Origin: Diplonema papillatum
Taxonomy: Eukaryota; Euglenozoa; Diplonemea; Diplonemida; Diplonemidae
Direction: 5' to 3'
Assembly: GCA_030068145.1 (NCBI GenBank)
Contig: JAPJBO010000982.1
Location: 1-64,000 of the forward strand
DNA length: 64,000 bases
Below, in pieces: positions 29,855-40,032 of this stretch (positions are counted from its first letter, which is position 1; the number at the start of each line of letters is the position of its first letter). The notes under the pieces were generated by a model that worked only from the letters and a program-made list of their open reading frames with translations, ran no database searches and was not told the DNA's origin. A program made the translations under genes and the position numbers.

Positions 29855-30985
29855 TCATTCGTCCGTGACTGCACTGACCTGGGTCATGCCTTTCTGCTGT
29901 ACCTTCGACCAGTCTATGTACTCTTTAAAAGTACCAGAGGTCCAGCTACCCGCTCTTAGTAGGACTCCTAAGTCCGGGTTTTCGTCGTTTATGTCGTGCG
30001 CAGCCCCCCTACGGAAGCTGCGCGTTCCCCACCCAATGACGGGCTTCTGGTCGCGGTCTGCCTTCAACTTCACATTCTCCAGCACGATTGGATAAGTGAG
30101 TTGGAATACCCGTCGGCCAGGCTCGGTCGTGTTCTGGATGAACGGCCACAAGTAGTGGACTGGGCACATGGAACGCCATCCTACTGTAACGGTCGTGGCC
30201 TTGCATGTGCAACCCCTCGTTAAAACCTCTCCGCCTTGTTTGCTTTTCCGGGAGGCGAGGACAATATGCAACTCCTGTTGGAATCGGAAGACGGAGCTGT
30301 GTCGCTTCGATGTCTGAACGTCGTGGAGAGCTGAGTGAGGGGCGTCGGTCTCGAGCCCTCGACAGAGAGGAAGCACTTCGTTGTTCGTCCGGAGAAGGAA
30401 GACGTACGACAGCACCGCGAGTGCGTTAAATTCGCGTAGCAAGCTCTTGGACGGTGTCGAAAACTTCGTGTCGGCCAGTATTTTGTCCAAGAGCTGGGAC
30501 GTTATCGGGTCCATCTTGTGCGTTGCCTTCTGCTCTCGACGGATCCCTTTGATCGCCTCCTGAACCCCTTTCGTGCGCTGTCGAGAGTCGATGCGGAGGT
30601 ATCTTTGCACCTTCTCTAGTGCTGACAGGGAGCATTCTGCCGTGTCAGCGTTTGTGTGCAGCGACACGTAGCCTTCGAGCTCTGTCGTGTCGATCGGGAA
30701 GTGCGCGATGCTCATCGCGTTCGCGTACCGGCTCCATGATCGAACAGCGCGGAAGTACTGGTACCAGGTTTCGCCCTTCACGTACGAAACCTTCAGATGC
30801 TTGACTGCATCTCGAACCATCTCGCGTGCGACCATAGGCGATGCCGCTTCGAGTGCTTCCAGCTTCCTCTTCATCGGCACGTGGATGCTTCTTATGCCGT
30901 TGTCCGACCCGTCCTTCGCGTGTTCCATAGCGTCAGTCAACATCTGGATGACTTCCGATCCGGTCGGGTACGCCAATGCGGACAT
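29855..30985 (-). CDS. Tyrosine recombinase (integrase-like)
   Basis: 376 codons from an ATG at 30985. The N-terminal part is helical (HLKVSYVKGETWYQYFRAVR, a core-binding-type region). The catalytic part shows VFLLRTNNEVLPL (first Arg), GTRSFRRGAAHDI (second Arg box) and LLRAGSWTSGTFKEYIDW with the likely nucleophile Tyr. In the second box the usual His-x-x-Arg reads Arg-x-x-Arg. Tyrosine recombinases cut and rejoin DNA; in protist genomes such stand-alone copies usually belong to Crypton- or DIRS/Ngaro-like elements, but no RT or terminal repeat was found beside it. A short possible 5' UTR intron (donor GTACGTAAGT, acceptor CCTATAG) precedes the ATG. The frame is intact. Confidence 0.65.
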   Translation of the reverse strand: MSALAYPTGSEVIQMLTDAMEHAKDGSDNGIRSIHVPMKRKLEALEAASPMVAREMVRDAVKHLKVSYVKGETWYQYFRAVRSWSRYANAMSIAHFPIDTTELEGYVSLHTNADTAECSLSALEKVQRYLRIDSRQRTKGVQEAIKGIRREQKATHKMDPITSQLLDKILADTKFSTPSKSLLREFNALAVLSYVFLLRTNNEVLPLCRGLETDAPHSALHDVQTSKRHSSVFRFQQELHIVLASRKSKQGGEVLTRGCTCKATTVTVGWRSMCPVHYLWPFIQNTTEPGRRVFQLTYPIVLENVKLKADRDQKPVIGWGTRSFRRGAAHDINDENPDLGVLLRAGSWTSGTFKEYIDWSKVQQKGMTQVSAVTDE

Positions 30986-31454
30986 CTTCTATAGGTGGGT
31001 GGGCGGGAAAACCTTTGTACTTACGTACGCTTGCATTTCAGGCCTGCATGCCCCATCAAAAGCAATCGAAAAGAAAAGAAAAGAGCGTTCTACCACCTCG
31101 CGCGGTGTCACGGGATGTTTGGCAGCCGCTGCTAAACATGTGCATGTTAATCCGTGTGGTTCATGTACTTAAAAGAACTCAATGCTAAACAAACATAACG
31201 TGGGCGGCGCCGAAGCTTTACCAGCTTCGGCTGACACCATTTGCGCACTTAACCATGGTTAAGAAGACAACTGAAAGCATAGACACAAAGATAGCCCAAA
31301 GCATCTGCAGAATAACACGAAAAGCCTCTAGGCAAAAACCCGTTTTCACACTTCTTCTTTGGAAGAAGGTTCCGAGGCGGTCGTAGAGGTTGACTAGACG
31401 CTAACAAAACATGCCAATCCCTGTCACGCAGTGTCATTGGGATTGACTCTTCCT
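30986..31454. repeat. Dispersed repeats, no gene
   Basis: 31125-31205 is a member of the 'GCCGCTGCT...AACGTGGGCGG' family (also 17370, 50945, 51397, 53535). 31205-31350 matches the unit arrayed at 50380-50690 (GAAGCTTTACCAGCTTCGGC, then ATCTGCAGAATAACACGAAA). Confidence 0.75.
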
Positions 31455-31639
31455 TTTTTGACCCCCCTAAGCGACAGGACCACAAAACTGAAAACGCACC
31501 CTTTCTCGAACCCGTGTCCGAAGAACCTAGAAAAAGGTTCGAGCGCGGGCCTATTCGCAGGGAAGCGCCCCACGCCCGAGTTGGAACCCGCAAGGGTCGG
31601 CGGCAGGCGTGGGGGGCGGGGCGAGTGCTTCGGCGCCGG

Positions 31640-32713
31640 ATGGAATGGAAGATCGATCGGTACATCCGGCCGGAGCCGCCGACGACGCTGGAGAGCACGT
31701 GGAGCAAGTCGACGGGTAGAAGCCCGTCGAGGGGCCAGCGGCGGTTCTGGGGGTCGACGCGGGCGTCGCAGTTCGAGACGGAGAGCAGGAAGGAGCTCAA
31801 GGCGCACCAAACCCGCCGGGGGGTATTCAACTGCACCGGCGGCGACGGCGTGCCGCCCCGCGCCGCTCGCACCCTCGACGAGATCTGGCAGAACACCATC
31901 CGAGACCTCCCGGCCGAGGCGCCGGACATCGCGCGCAGGCAGATGATGGGGGGCCCGGACCCCCACCTAACCCCGGCCGCAGGCAGCGGCGCAGAAGGCG
32001 TGGGGGGGGGCTCGTCGGCACCGCTGCTGGTGCTCGATCCGCCGGCATTCCGCAACTGCGCGCTGCGCCCCTCGCGGATTCGCGAGATGGCTCCCGCACC
32101 CTCCGGGTTCGAGGGCAGCGTCGTCGACCCGTCGGCGGGCGGCGCCTCGTTCGCGGGGACAACCGGGCAGCAGCTGATGTCGGTGCCGCGCCGGAGGGAG
32201 GCACTCGAGCTGGAGGCCGCGTCGAACAAGGCGGTCCGGGCCCTGGGCGAGGCGAGGAAGAGCTACAAAAGGCTCGCGTTCATCGCTCGCCACCGGCACC
32301 CGAACGGCGTGCTGTCGTCGGAGTCGGTCCACGAACCGTCGTCCGACGTGTACCGCCAATCCGCGGCGTGCCTGCAAGCGGAGACCAGCAAAGCGGCGCT
32401 GGAGAGAACCAACCGGCAGCTCCTCCTGTCCTCGCGGCCGGCGGTCGCGTGCGACTCGACGGTGCTGCGGCACGAGGGAGTGCCCGACGGGCAGCGCCCG
32501 CCGACCCTCTTCCAGCGGAAGAAGGCGGGCCCGCCGGACCTGCCGGGCGCGCCGCGGCGGCAGTCGTTTTCGGTGGTCGCGATGGCGGAGCCGGTCCCCC
32601 TCCGGCGGAGCCAGAGGCGGCTGGACGCCCTCAGGTTCGCCTCGTCGCGGGGGCGCACCCGCGACCTCATCACGGGGCACCCGATCGAGACCGCCAAGTG
32701 CCCGTACCGCTGA
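31640..32713 (+). CDS. Hypothetical protein ending RDLITGHPIE...
   Basis: 357 codons from ATGGAATGG at 31640 (MEWKIDRYIRP); an open frame extends 42 codons further up but that part lies in the duplicated upstream segment. The protein is basic, with helical stretches (ALELEAASNKAVRALGEARK) and a conserved-looking C terminus SSRGRTRDLITGHPIE. LITG-type endings are seen in some ciliary proteins, but I do not claim that family. GC-rich codon use is like the other host genes. Pieces of both ends are duplicated: the start at 27.1 kb and the last about 100 codons at 32.9-33.3 kb, where the RDLITGHPIE motif is read again. A single exon is assumed. Confidence 0.5.
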   Translation: MEWKIDRYIRPEPPTTLESTWSKSTGRSPSRGQRRFWGSTRASQFETESRKELKAHQTRRGVFNCTGGDGVPPRAARTLDEIWQNTIRDLPAEAPDIARRQMMGGPDPHLTPAAGSGAEGVGGGSSAPLLVLDPPAFRNCALRPSRIREMAPAPSGFEGSVVDPSAGGASFAGTTGQQLMSVPRRREALELEAASNKAVRALGEARKSYKRLAFIARHRHPNGVLSSESVHEPSSDVYRQSAACLQAETSKAALERTNRQLLLSSRPAVACDSTVLRHEGVPDGQRPPTLFQRKKAGPPDLPGAPRRQSFSVVAMAEPVPLRRSQRRLDALRFASSRGRTRDLITGHPIETAKCPYR

Positions 32714-32744
32714 CACCTCCCAACCCCTACCCTCTTCCCTCTAC

Positions 32745-33300
32745 CCCCTCAAACCAGACTCAGACACTCCAGTTCCGCGCTGATGCGTCCGTGACTGAAA
32801 GGACCGAAACACGGTGCGGAAGCTACGGTTTCACGCCGGCGAAAAGTCGAGTTGGTGGCCGGAACAAGGCAGTCCGAGCGCTGGGTGAAGCGAGAATGTT
32901 ATTTGTCAGTTCAAACCAGACTCGGACACTCCGGTCCTTGCTGATGCGTCCGTGACTTAAAGGATCGAAACACGGTGCGGAAGCCATGGGTTAACGCCGA
33001 CGAAAGGTGCTCGAGTTGGTAGCCGCGTCGAATGAGGCGTTTTGAAAAAAGTCAGTCGACGATCCGTTGCCCGACGCGGGGACCAGCAAAGCGGCGCTGG
33101 AGAGAACCAGTAGGCAGCTCCTCCTATCCACCCCGGCCGGCGGTCGCGTGCGACTCGACGGGGCTGCGACACGAACACTCAAGTTCGCGTCGTCGCGGGG
33201 GAGCACCCGCGACCTCATCACGGGGCACCCGATCGAGACCGGCAAGGATGGGAAGAGTCGCAAAGCGACCGCGCGAGGACGATGATTCGAATGAGTGCAA
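32745..33300 (+). pseudogene. Degraded duplicates of the preceding gene's 3' end, mixed with hammerhead-like repeats
   Basis: 33075-33250 repeats the segment ETSKAALERT...RDLITGHPIET of the gene above with internal deletions; 32860-32895 repeats NKAVRALGEAR. Between them lie two short copies of the repeat with CTGATGC, a GTCC/GGAC or GTCC/GGAT stem and CGAAAC (about 32753-32830 and 32920-32995). Confidence 0.7.
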
Positions 33301-33310
33301 ACGCCAGAAG

Positions 33311-33532
33311 CACGACACGGTACGATCGAAGAGGTAGCCATCCAGTGGCTAGTGCAGCCCATCGCTACAGATATTCTGCATTCTAACCTCAATAGCCTAT
33401 CGACAGTCTATCAGCAGGCTAGCATAGTACACGACACGGTACGATCGAAGAGGTAGCCATCCAGTGGCTAATGCAGCCCATCGCTACAGATATTCTGCAT
33501 TCAAACCTCAATAGCCTATCGACAGTCTATCA
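33311..33532. repeat. Two-unit tandem repeat, 119-bp period
   Basis: ACGACACGGTACGATCGAAG through CTATCGACAGTCTATCAG occurs at 33311-33414 and 33430-33532 with three or four differences. Each holds the inverted repeat TAGCCA/TGGCTA. Confidence 0.9.
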
Positions 33533-33651
33533 GTGCCCGTACCGCTGACAACACCCAGCCCCCCGCCTCTTCCCCATCCCCAACCCCTCACGTCCTGTCT
33601 GCAGACACTCCGGTCCCATGTTTTAAGCACCCCTTTGCTACCCCAAACCTC

Positions 33652-33895
33652 CGACGCGGTTGTACGAGCCTTTTACCCGAGACAGATTGACCTGTGCTCT
33701 GGCAGCATGGGTGGCCCCGATTGTACGACAGCCGCCTGGCAAACGAGTCATCGTCCGTGTTCCGCGCTGATAATGGTCAGCCTTATGTGTCCGTGGCTTG
33801 AAGGGATGAAACACGGCGCAGAAGCGACCAGTGCGGCGTTCAACACACAACATTAATCATTCCACGCACGTACTTGCACCTCTCCCCGTTTCCTC
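33652..33895 (+). repeat. Hammerhead-like repeat, copy B
   Basis: Aligns with copies A and C along its length (CGGTTGTACGAGCCTT..., ...CCTGTGCTCTGG). Here the core reads CTGATAA and the second stem is weakened (GGTCA/GGGAT), so this copy is probably inactive. Confidence 0.6.
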
Positions 33896-33904
33896 TGGCA
33901 CCAT

Positions 33905-34640
33905 CCAATCTCCCGTTGTAGTCGAAGACCTTCCTGTGAAAAGTGTGGTGGATCTCATGAATGAATCCCCATAGATCAACGCGCATGCGCACCATCTCCG
34001 ATTGTCATCGAAGATCCCGCGTAAAAAGTGTCCCATCGGCCAGCCGATGATATGAACGCACACAGGGACGTCCAATTGCTGCCCGCATCCGATGCACCCG
34101 ATTCCTGTTTCCTTCTCCTCATGCGTGCACATGGGGTCGTCCCACCGAAGCTCTGTTTGTTAGCGAAGACCCCTCCTGTGAAAAAGTGTAGTTCTACATT
34201 GGCCTGCCGATATCATGATTGCACACAAGGTCACTCTCAGGTTCGCGCTGTCGCGACCATAGCCCATCGCAGACTACCGAAGCTCTGTTTGTCATCGAAA
34301 CCCCTCTGTGAAAACGTGCAGTCCGTTTGCCTGCCCATGCCATGAGTGCACATAAGGCCGCCCTCAGGTTCGCGTTGTCACGCGACCATAGCCACACAGA
34401 AGCTCTGTTTGTCACCGAAGACCCTCGTGTGAAAAGATTGTGCACAATGGACTGCCGACGCCATGAGTACACACAAGGCCACCTTCAGGTTCGCGTTGTC
34501 ACGCGACCTTAGCCAATCGCTGACCGCCGAGGCTCTGTTTGTCACCGAAGACTTCCCTCCTGTGAAAAATGCTGTACACTGGCCTGCCGTCATGAGAGCA
34601 GCATATAAGGATACCCTCAAGTTCACCTTTTGCCACACGT
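33905..34640. repeat. Tandem repeat of about 130 bp, six diverged units
   Basis: Each unit contains GAAGCTCTGTTTGTCATCGA or a variant and CCTCCTGTGAAAA, then CATGA-GTGCACA and TCAGGTTCGCG. Successive GCTCTGTTTGT motifs start near 34147, 34280, 34399 and 34531. No coding frame persists. Confidence 0.8.
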
Positions 34641-34857
34641 CCTCAGCCCACGTACACCGAATAGCCCACCCATTTTCTGTTGGCTTTCCTCTGAAGAAGT
34701 CGTGGGACATCAGCCTGGCGATGTCACCCCACGATTCCATGGCAGCATCACGAGTCTTTGCTTGTCGCGAGGGCGCCGGCTGCAACCTTTCCACCTAGAA
34801 AGCTGCCACAGCGAAGCCCGAATACGTACGAGAGAAGCACTGTCTTCCCACTCCTGC

Positions 34858-35115
34858 CACACGGTTGTATTTTCCTCACCCCGAAGGATTCACCTGTGCT
34901 CGCGCTGCATGGCTCACGGACAGTCACCAGGGTCTGCCTAATAATTATGTGGGGGTTCCCTCCACCAGGCTCACACCCGCAAATCCCTGTCTGGAGACAC
35001 TCAAGTTCCGAGCTGATGATAGTCCGCCTCTGGTGTCCGCGGCTCAAAGGATCGAAACACAGCGCAGAGGTGCGGTGTTGGGCACAAATCCTTTCCAAGC
35101 ACGTTCTTGCAATCC
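34858..35115 (+). repeat. Hammerhead-like repeat, copy C
   Basis: Core CTGATGA at 35013-35019, stem AGTCC/GGATC (with a G-U pair) and GAAAC at 35054-35058. The outer pairing is GCTCACACC-CGCA (about 34969) with TGCGGTGTTGGGC (about 35071); its compensatory G-U changes relative to copy A suggest the stem is real. Ends TTCCAAGCACGTTCTTGCAA like copy A. Confidence 0.5.
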
Positions 35116-36159
35116 CCCACATGGTGGCAGGACCGCGTTTCTTCGTTGTCGTGCTCTTTGGTGCTTCGGCAGTGCGCACATGGCGATTCCACTGCGGCCC
35201 ACCCACGTCCGCTGTATTTTGTGGGGGTCCTTGCGATTCTCTGCCTGCTGTAAGAGCGCAGGGGGGATTGCTCTCCACGTTTTCCTTTTTTTTGACTCAC
35301 ATCGACCACCCCCCCGCACGCTCTCTCTCGCACCTTCCCGCTGAAGAAGGTCCACCTCATGTGCTCGTGGATTACCATTCCACGTTTTCAACCCAAAGTC
35401 TCCGCAACCTTTTTCCAAGGGCTACGGGGACCCTGTATACAACACACCGCAGAGCTCGCTTCAGGCCGATAGGCGACACAGATTTTGAATCAAACTATCA
35501 GGATACCGTTTTCAATATTGTAAGCAAATCCTGCATGGGATCGTTGACCGGACCCCTTTGAGTTGCTGCTCACTATTGCGGGAGTCGGAAAGCCTGCGTG
35601 ACCTAAAGCAGGACTCATTTCGCGGAGAAAAGCGAAGAAAAAACGAACCCTCGTTTTTCTTGTTTGTATAAGCACCCGCTTTTTTTGTAGGAAATACTTG
35701 AGACTGCCGGTTGCCCAGTTGCGAAGTCTCAATCAAAAAGGCGTGGTGCTCATCGTGCCGGTGACTCCCCACTAACGCTACAAAATTCCAAGCTCAAAGG
35801 AAGTACATGTGCTGTAGCCACACGAAACACAGGCAAGTCTGGGTTTAGTGACGGGCGTGAGCGTTCAGCGAAAATCTTCCCACTTGGACATGGTCGTGGT
35901 GTAGTTGTACAAGGCAGCCCCTCGAGTATTTTTGTGTGTGCGAACGATTCTTGTGGCGCAATTGCTGCGCGGGAGTGTTTTGGTCGGACACACCTCCATT
36001 GTTGTCCCTGGGTCTTGAGCCTGAACGTGATTAACTGAAGCACAGGCGATGCACCGCCATCTACCCAGAAATGAAGTCACAATGTGAGCAGCTGTAGAAC
36101 TTCTTACCAAATAAACAAGTCTCAGGTGAAGCAGCCAGGTGAAGCCTGCGTCACCTGAA
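35116..36159. other. No gene recognised; one dispersed repeat
   Basis: 35660-35870 is a diverged copy of a repeat also present at 60575-60712 and, inverted, at 58325-58430 (AAGCACCTGCTTTGTAGGAA, then CACACGAAACACAGG). Nothing else is supported. Confidence 0.5.
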
Positions 36160-36681
36160 CTAACCACGGCAAAAACGGATCTTGCGCTTCCTTTGACCAA
36201 ATTCTCCCGAACTCGGTTCGGGCGGAACTGTGTGTTCATTGCTGCCAACACGTTCTGATCCAGTGTGCGCGTACTCAACGCTGCAAGTGCAGCTCGTGGT
36301 GCTCACCCTGGCTTCATCGTGCTTGTACCAGTTAGCAGCCTGTCCACAGAAGACTTCAGTGTGCTCAGCCAATGTCAGCGTGTTGGCAAGAGCGTGTTCC
36401 CACGCTATGACTGACCAGGCCTGGACTTCGTGGTCAGTAAATTTGACAGTGTCAACAAAGTAGTACGCAAGCAAATCGCTGATTCGCCGCTTTTTGCTGT
36501 CGCTTGAACAGCGAATATTTGCGATGCTTTGCTTGCGTTCTATGGACTTACCATGGCATATGGACACGCAGTGCGTGACTTCGCATGATCTTTTTCCAGC
36601 GCTGGTACCTATCGACCCTGTCGACACGCGCGACTGTATCCACCGCGATACGGCTCTCCCGTATTTTTTTTTAGTACTCAC
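36160..36681 (-). CDS. Possible exon(s) of an unknown gene
   Basis: The minus-strand frame lacks an ATG at its start. Its middle (KKRRISDLLAYYFVDTVKFT, DHEVQAWSVIAWEHALANTL) has convincing protein composition. Donor-like GTAAGT at 36549 and acceptor-like tracts suggest it is split by introns. No family is recognised. Confidence 0.3.
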   Translation of the reverse strand: MSTKKKYGRAVSRWIQSRVSTGSIGTSAGKRSCEVTHCVSICHGKSIERKQSIANIRCSSDSKKRRISDLLAYYFVDTVKFTDHEVQAWSVIAWEHALANTLTLAEHTEVFCGQAANWYKHDEARVSTTSCTCSVEYAHTGSERVGSNEHTVPPEPSSGEFGQRKRKIRFCRG

Positions 36682-37307
36682 AATCTTGCGGGTTGCCCTT
36701 CAATGTATTGTGCAGGCTAAAAGGACGTTGGCAACGTGTTTCGGTGGTTGGTTCAGAGTTCCTTACCTGAAATGACACAGGGTAAATACAAGTGGAAAAC
36801 GATCAGCCGGCGCGCATTCAAACAAAACGAAGCGCCTGTCTTTTTTGTGTGTGTACAAAAGAAACCTGAAAGAACCTTTCCCACGAGAGCACCCTTCATC
36901 CCTACCACGTCCGTCAGCCAACGGCACCGCCGGAGGAAAAGAAAAAAGAGAAGCGCATCCCGTGCCCTGACCGTTTCCGTTCGCAGCCCCCGGCGTCAGT
37001 AAACACCTGCTGAGCAATCGAGCAAGCAACTTCGGCAGTCTCTCGCAGTGGAAGCCTGCTGAGGAGACTGTGCTTTGATCCTGGCTTGCGCATGTTGGCA
37101 ACCTCACACAAAGCTGAACCTCACAAGCACAAAACGTCGAAAGACACCAATCAATATGGGCGTGTCCAGTCCATACGGGATCGTCGGAGACACAAAAAAT
37201 TAGCATGGCACTTTCTTTTGTTTGTGCACACTAGCGGAACTCACCTGCTTTGGTAAGTTTCATGTAGTACGCTGCCAACTACTAATTTTTAGTACCAACA
37301 ATGCATT
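36682..37307. other. No gene recognised; dispersed repeat at the end
   Basis: 37205-37307 is the reverse complement of 50195-50300 and a diverged relative of 41387-41497 (GGTGAGTTCCGCTAG, TTGGCAGCG, ACAATGCATTGTT). The rest holds nothing supportable. Confidence 0.5.
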
Positions 37308-38063
37308 GTTAACACCAGGGATTATCCTTTATGGTTAAAAAAATATTTTTTCACCAAAAAAAAAAAATTCTGAAAACAGGCCGGTGAAAAAAGATTTTTT
37401 AACCATGGGGATTTCTGGTGAAAACTTTTTGGCAAGGGACCCAGGCTACAGGCTCAGATCCTGGAGTCGTAGTTGCTGTTTTGTGTACAGCCTGCCGTCC
37501 AGAAATATCTCTGGGGCCATGAGGGGCGTTGGGATTAGCGTGTTGGGGGGCGCCTGCTGTGAGCAGCTTCGCCCTGCCTCGATTCGTTGAAAGGCGTTGA
37601 GGCCATCATGCCGTAGTGCCGTAGTGCCCACTGGGTCTGACAAGTGAAGGCTACAACTAAGTGGAGAAGCAGCAGCCAGATTGTGTTTTCCATCACCAGT
37701 ATTCAGTCACTGGAGGATCGTTTGCTATCCTGAAGCTCACAGGCCTGAAAGGATTTGAAGCTACAAGAGATGTCGCTCGCCGCATTTGGTTTTAGTGGTG
37801 CTGCCACTGGCCCTGATGACAATACATTGCAGTACGACTACAGCAACTGGAAGGGACCGAAGTTGGAGAACAGGCTCTCCTGAGAGGTGTCCAGCAACCG
37901 GGACGAACAGGTTGAAAAATGCGCAGCTCTTTGGGACACTGCTTGCTTCAGCAATCCCAGCTTTCCCACGCGCAGCGTGGGGAAAAATTTTTTCTGGCCA
38001 TATCAAAGATTTTTTAACCGGGATTTTTCAGAATTTCGGGGATTAGAATAACCCCTGGTTAAC
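37308..38063. mobile_element. Candidate TIR element, 756 bp
   Basis: GTTAACACCAGGGATTATCC at the left and the complement GTTAACCAGGGGTTATTC at the right form imperfect inverted ends. Sub-terminal T/A-rich stretches on both sides share AGATTTTTTAACC. No target duplication is clear and the interior codes for nothing recognisable, so this is tentative. Confidence 0.35.
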
Positions 38064-38244
38064 ACACACAAAAAAAAAAATAAGCACATAAGGAAGAAAC
38101 CCATCCCTCCTTCGGCACCCGGCACCCACATCAGGTATTCACTCTGGAGTGTACTGCGAACACACGCACACGACACACGCTACCACTCGTACATGACCGG
38201 CGCCTGTTGATTGTTGCTCGCAGGGTGGGTGGGCCTGCAGCTGT

Positions 38245-40032
38245 ATGACCCAGGTGTCGGACGGAGGGGCGGCGCGCGGCGGGTGCGGCGACGGCGATGA
38301 CTGCGGGGAGCCGCAGCCGCACCGGCAGCCGACCACTGCCATTCCGGCGACCGCGGACATCATCGCGCGGCCGACCGGGGCGGGCTGCTTGCTCTCGCTG
38401 AAGGCACCGCCGGTGCCAGAGACCGACGACGAGCAAGACGACGAAGTCGACGAAGCAGACACGCTGCCCCAAGCACATTCCGACACGAGAAGCATTGCAG
38501 CCGAGGAGACAGCCGATGGCGAGAAAGCAGACGACTCGGACACGCTGCCACAAGCGCATACCGACACAAGAAGCATTGCAGCCGAGGAGACAGCCGATGG
38601 CGAGAAAGAAGATGGCTCGGAAAAGCTGCCACAAGCACATACCGGCACAAGAAGCTTTGCGGCTGAGAAGACAGGCGACTACGAGCAAGAAGACAGTCCG
38701 GAAATACAGCCACCAGGGCAGATTGATGGTGGATGCTCCAAACCCGATCAGGCCGCAGCGACAAGCGACGGCGAACAAGGACCCGAACCGGATCTGAACG
38801 AAGAACCGGGCGAGAAAGACAAGCAGGAAAACTGCCCGGAACCGCAGCCAAACCGACAGGCGGGCGAAACGGGCATCGAGCGGAGTCAGACAAGCGGCAC
38901 CGGGCAAGGAGGCGACCTAAACGTGCATGACACAGACAAACCGACCGAATCATCTTCGACAATGCCTGGCACCGAAGGTCTTGGCGGCTGTTCGAGTTCG
39001 AAGGATGACGACAACTCAGGTGAACCGTGCACTGCCGACACAGGCAAACCGACCGAATCGTCTTCAACAGCGCCCGGCACCGAAGGTCGTGGCAGCTGTT
39101 CGAAGGATGACGACAACCCTGCCGAAGGAACCGCAGGCGAACCGTGCACTGCCGACACAGACAAGCCAGCGGAATCGTCTTCAACAACGCCTGGCACCGA
39201 AGGTGTTTCCGGCTGTTCGAAGGACGACGACACCACCGACGGAGCAACCGCAGGCGACCCGTTCCCTGCCGATACAGGCAAGCCAGCGGAATCGTTCCCT
39301 GCCGACACAGGCAAGCCAGCGGAATCGTTCCCTGCCGACACAGGCAAGCCAGCGGAATCGTCTTCAGCAATGCCTGGCACCGGAGATACCGATGGTCTTG
39401 ACGGCCGTTCGAAGGATGACGACACCACCGACGGAGCAACCGCAGGCGACCCGTTCCCTGCCGACACGGAGGCACCGGCCGGAGCGCCAGCGCCCGCCAC
39501 GGGCCCCGGCGACGCACGGCGCACGAGCGACGGGTCCCGACCGTTCCGCCGGATGACGACGGAGCGGCGGCTGAGCCGTGAGGAAACGTTCGTGACGATC
39601 CCGGCGGGGCCGCGTGTCCCGGTGCCGCCGCCTCCGCGGCCGCCGCAGCACCGGCTGCCGAAGAGCTGCGCCCGGCGCAGGAGCGAGCCCGGTCGGACAG
39701 GCGGCGGAGGCGACCCGAAAGTTCCGCCGAAAGAGACGGCAGGTGCGCTCGACGGGGCAGACACACTCTCCGCCGACGCGGGCGGCGCCGGCGGTCGGCA
39801 CAGCTGCAAGGCGCAGCCCAAGTGGCTGCCGGCAACGGTGCTGCTCGACGAGAACCGCGCGGTGTGGCTCCAGCTCAAGAAGAAGGGCCTCGCCCCTCAG
39901 GTCGACGCCGACTACTACGACACCGGCGAGCTCCGGGTCCTGCGCGGGATGATCTCCGCGCTGCGCTGCAAGTATCCGGACGGAGTGGTATGCGCACTTG
40001 TCAGATCAGCCGCGACAGCCTGCGTGTGCTAG
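38245..40032 (+). CDS. Acidic low-complexity repeat protein
   Basis: 595 codons from an ATG at 38245. Residues about 70-140 contain repeats of ADTLPQAHTDTRSIAAEETA type; residues about 230-410 contain four to five repeats of about 35 residues (AD-TGKP-ESSST-PGTEG, then CSKDDDN) and a short run of PADTGKPAESF. The C-terminal part (KPKWLP-like, WLQLKKKGLAPQ, YYDTGELRVLRGM) looks globular. There is no signal peptide or membrane segment, and no known family. Near the end the sequence GGAGTG|GTATGC (39987/39988) matches the splice donor used elsewhere in the window, so the last 14 residues may be intronic read-through and the gene may continue downstream. Confidence 0.5.
   Translation: MTQVSDGGAARGGCGDGDDCGEPQPHRQPTTAIPATADIIARPTGAGCLLSLKAPPVPETDDEQDDEVDEADTLPQAHSDTRSIAAEETADGEKADDSDTLPQAHTDTRSIAAEETADGEKEDGSEKLPQAHTGTRSFAAEKTGDYEQEDSPEIQPPGQIDGGCSKPDQAAATSDGEQGPEPDLNEEPGEKDKQENCPEPQPNRQAGETGIERSQTSGTGQGGDLNVHDTDKPTESSSTMPGTEGLGGCSSSKDDDNSGEPCTADTGKPTESSSTAPGTEGRGSCSKDDDNPAEGTAGEPCTADTDKPAESSSTTPGTEGVSGCSKDDDTTDGATAGDPFPADTGKPAESFPADTGKPAESFPADTGKPAESSSAMPGTGDTDGLDGRSKDDDTTDGATAGDPFPADTEAPAGAPAPATGPGDARRTSDGSRPFRRMTTERRLSREETFVTIPAGPRVPVPPPPRPPQHRLPKSCARRRSEPGRTGGGGDPKVPPKETAGALDGADTLSADAGGAGGRHSCKAQPKWLPATVLLDENRAVWLQLKKKGLAPQVDADYYDTGELRVLRGMISALRCKYPDGVVCALVRSAATACVC

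Noticed and set aside
38360-39878. Long minus-strand frames opposite the acidic repeat protein
   Set aside because: Arg/Cys/Leu-rich repeats are the antisense of the coding repeats; no start context or domain supports them.
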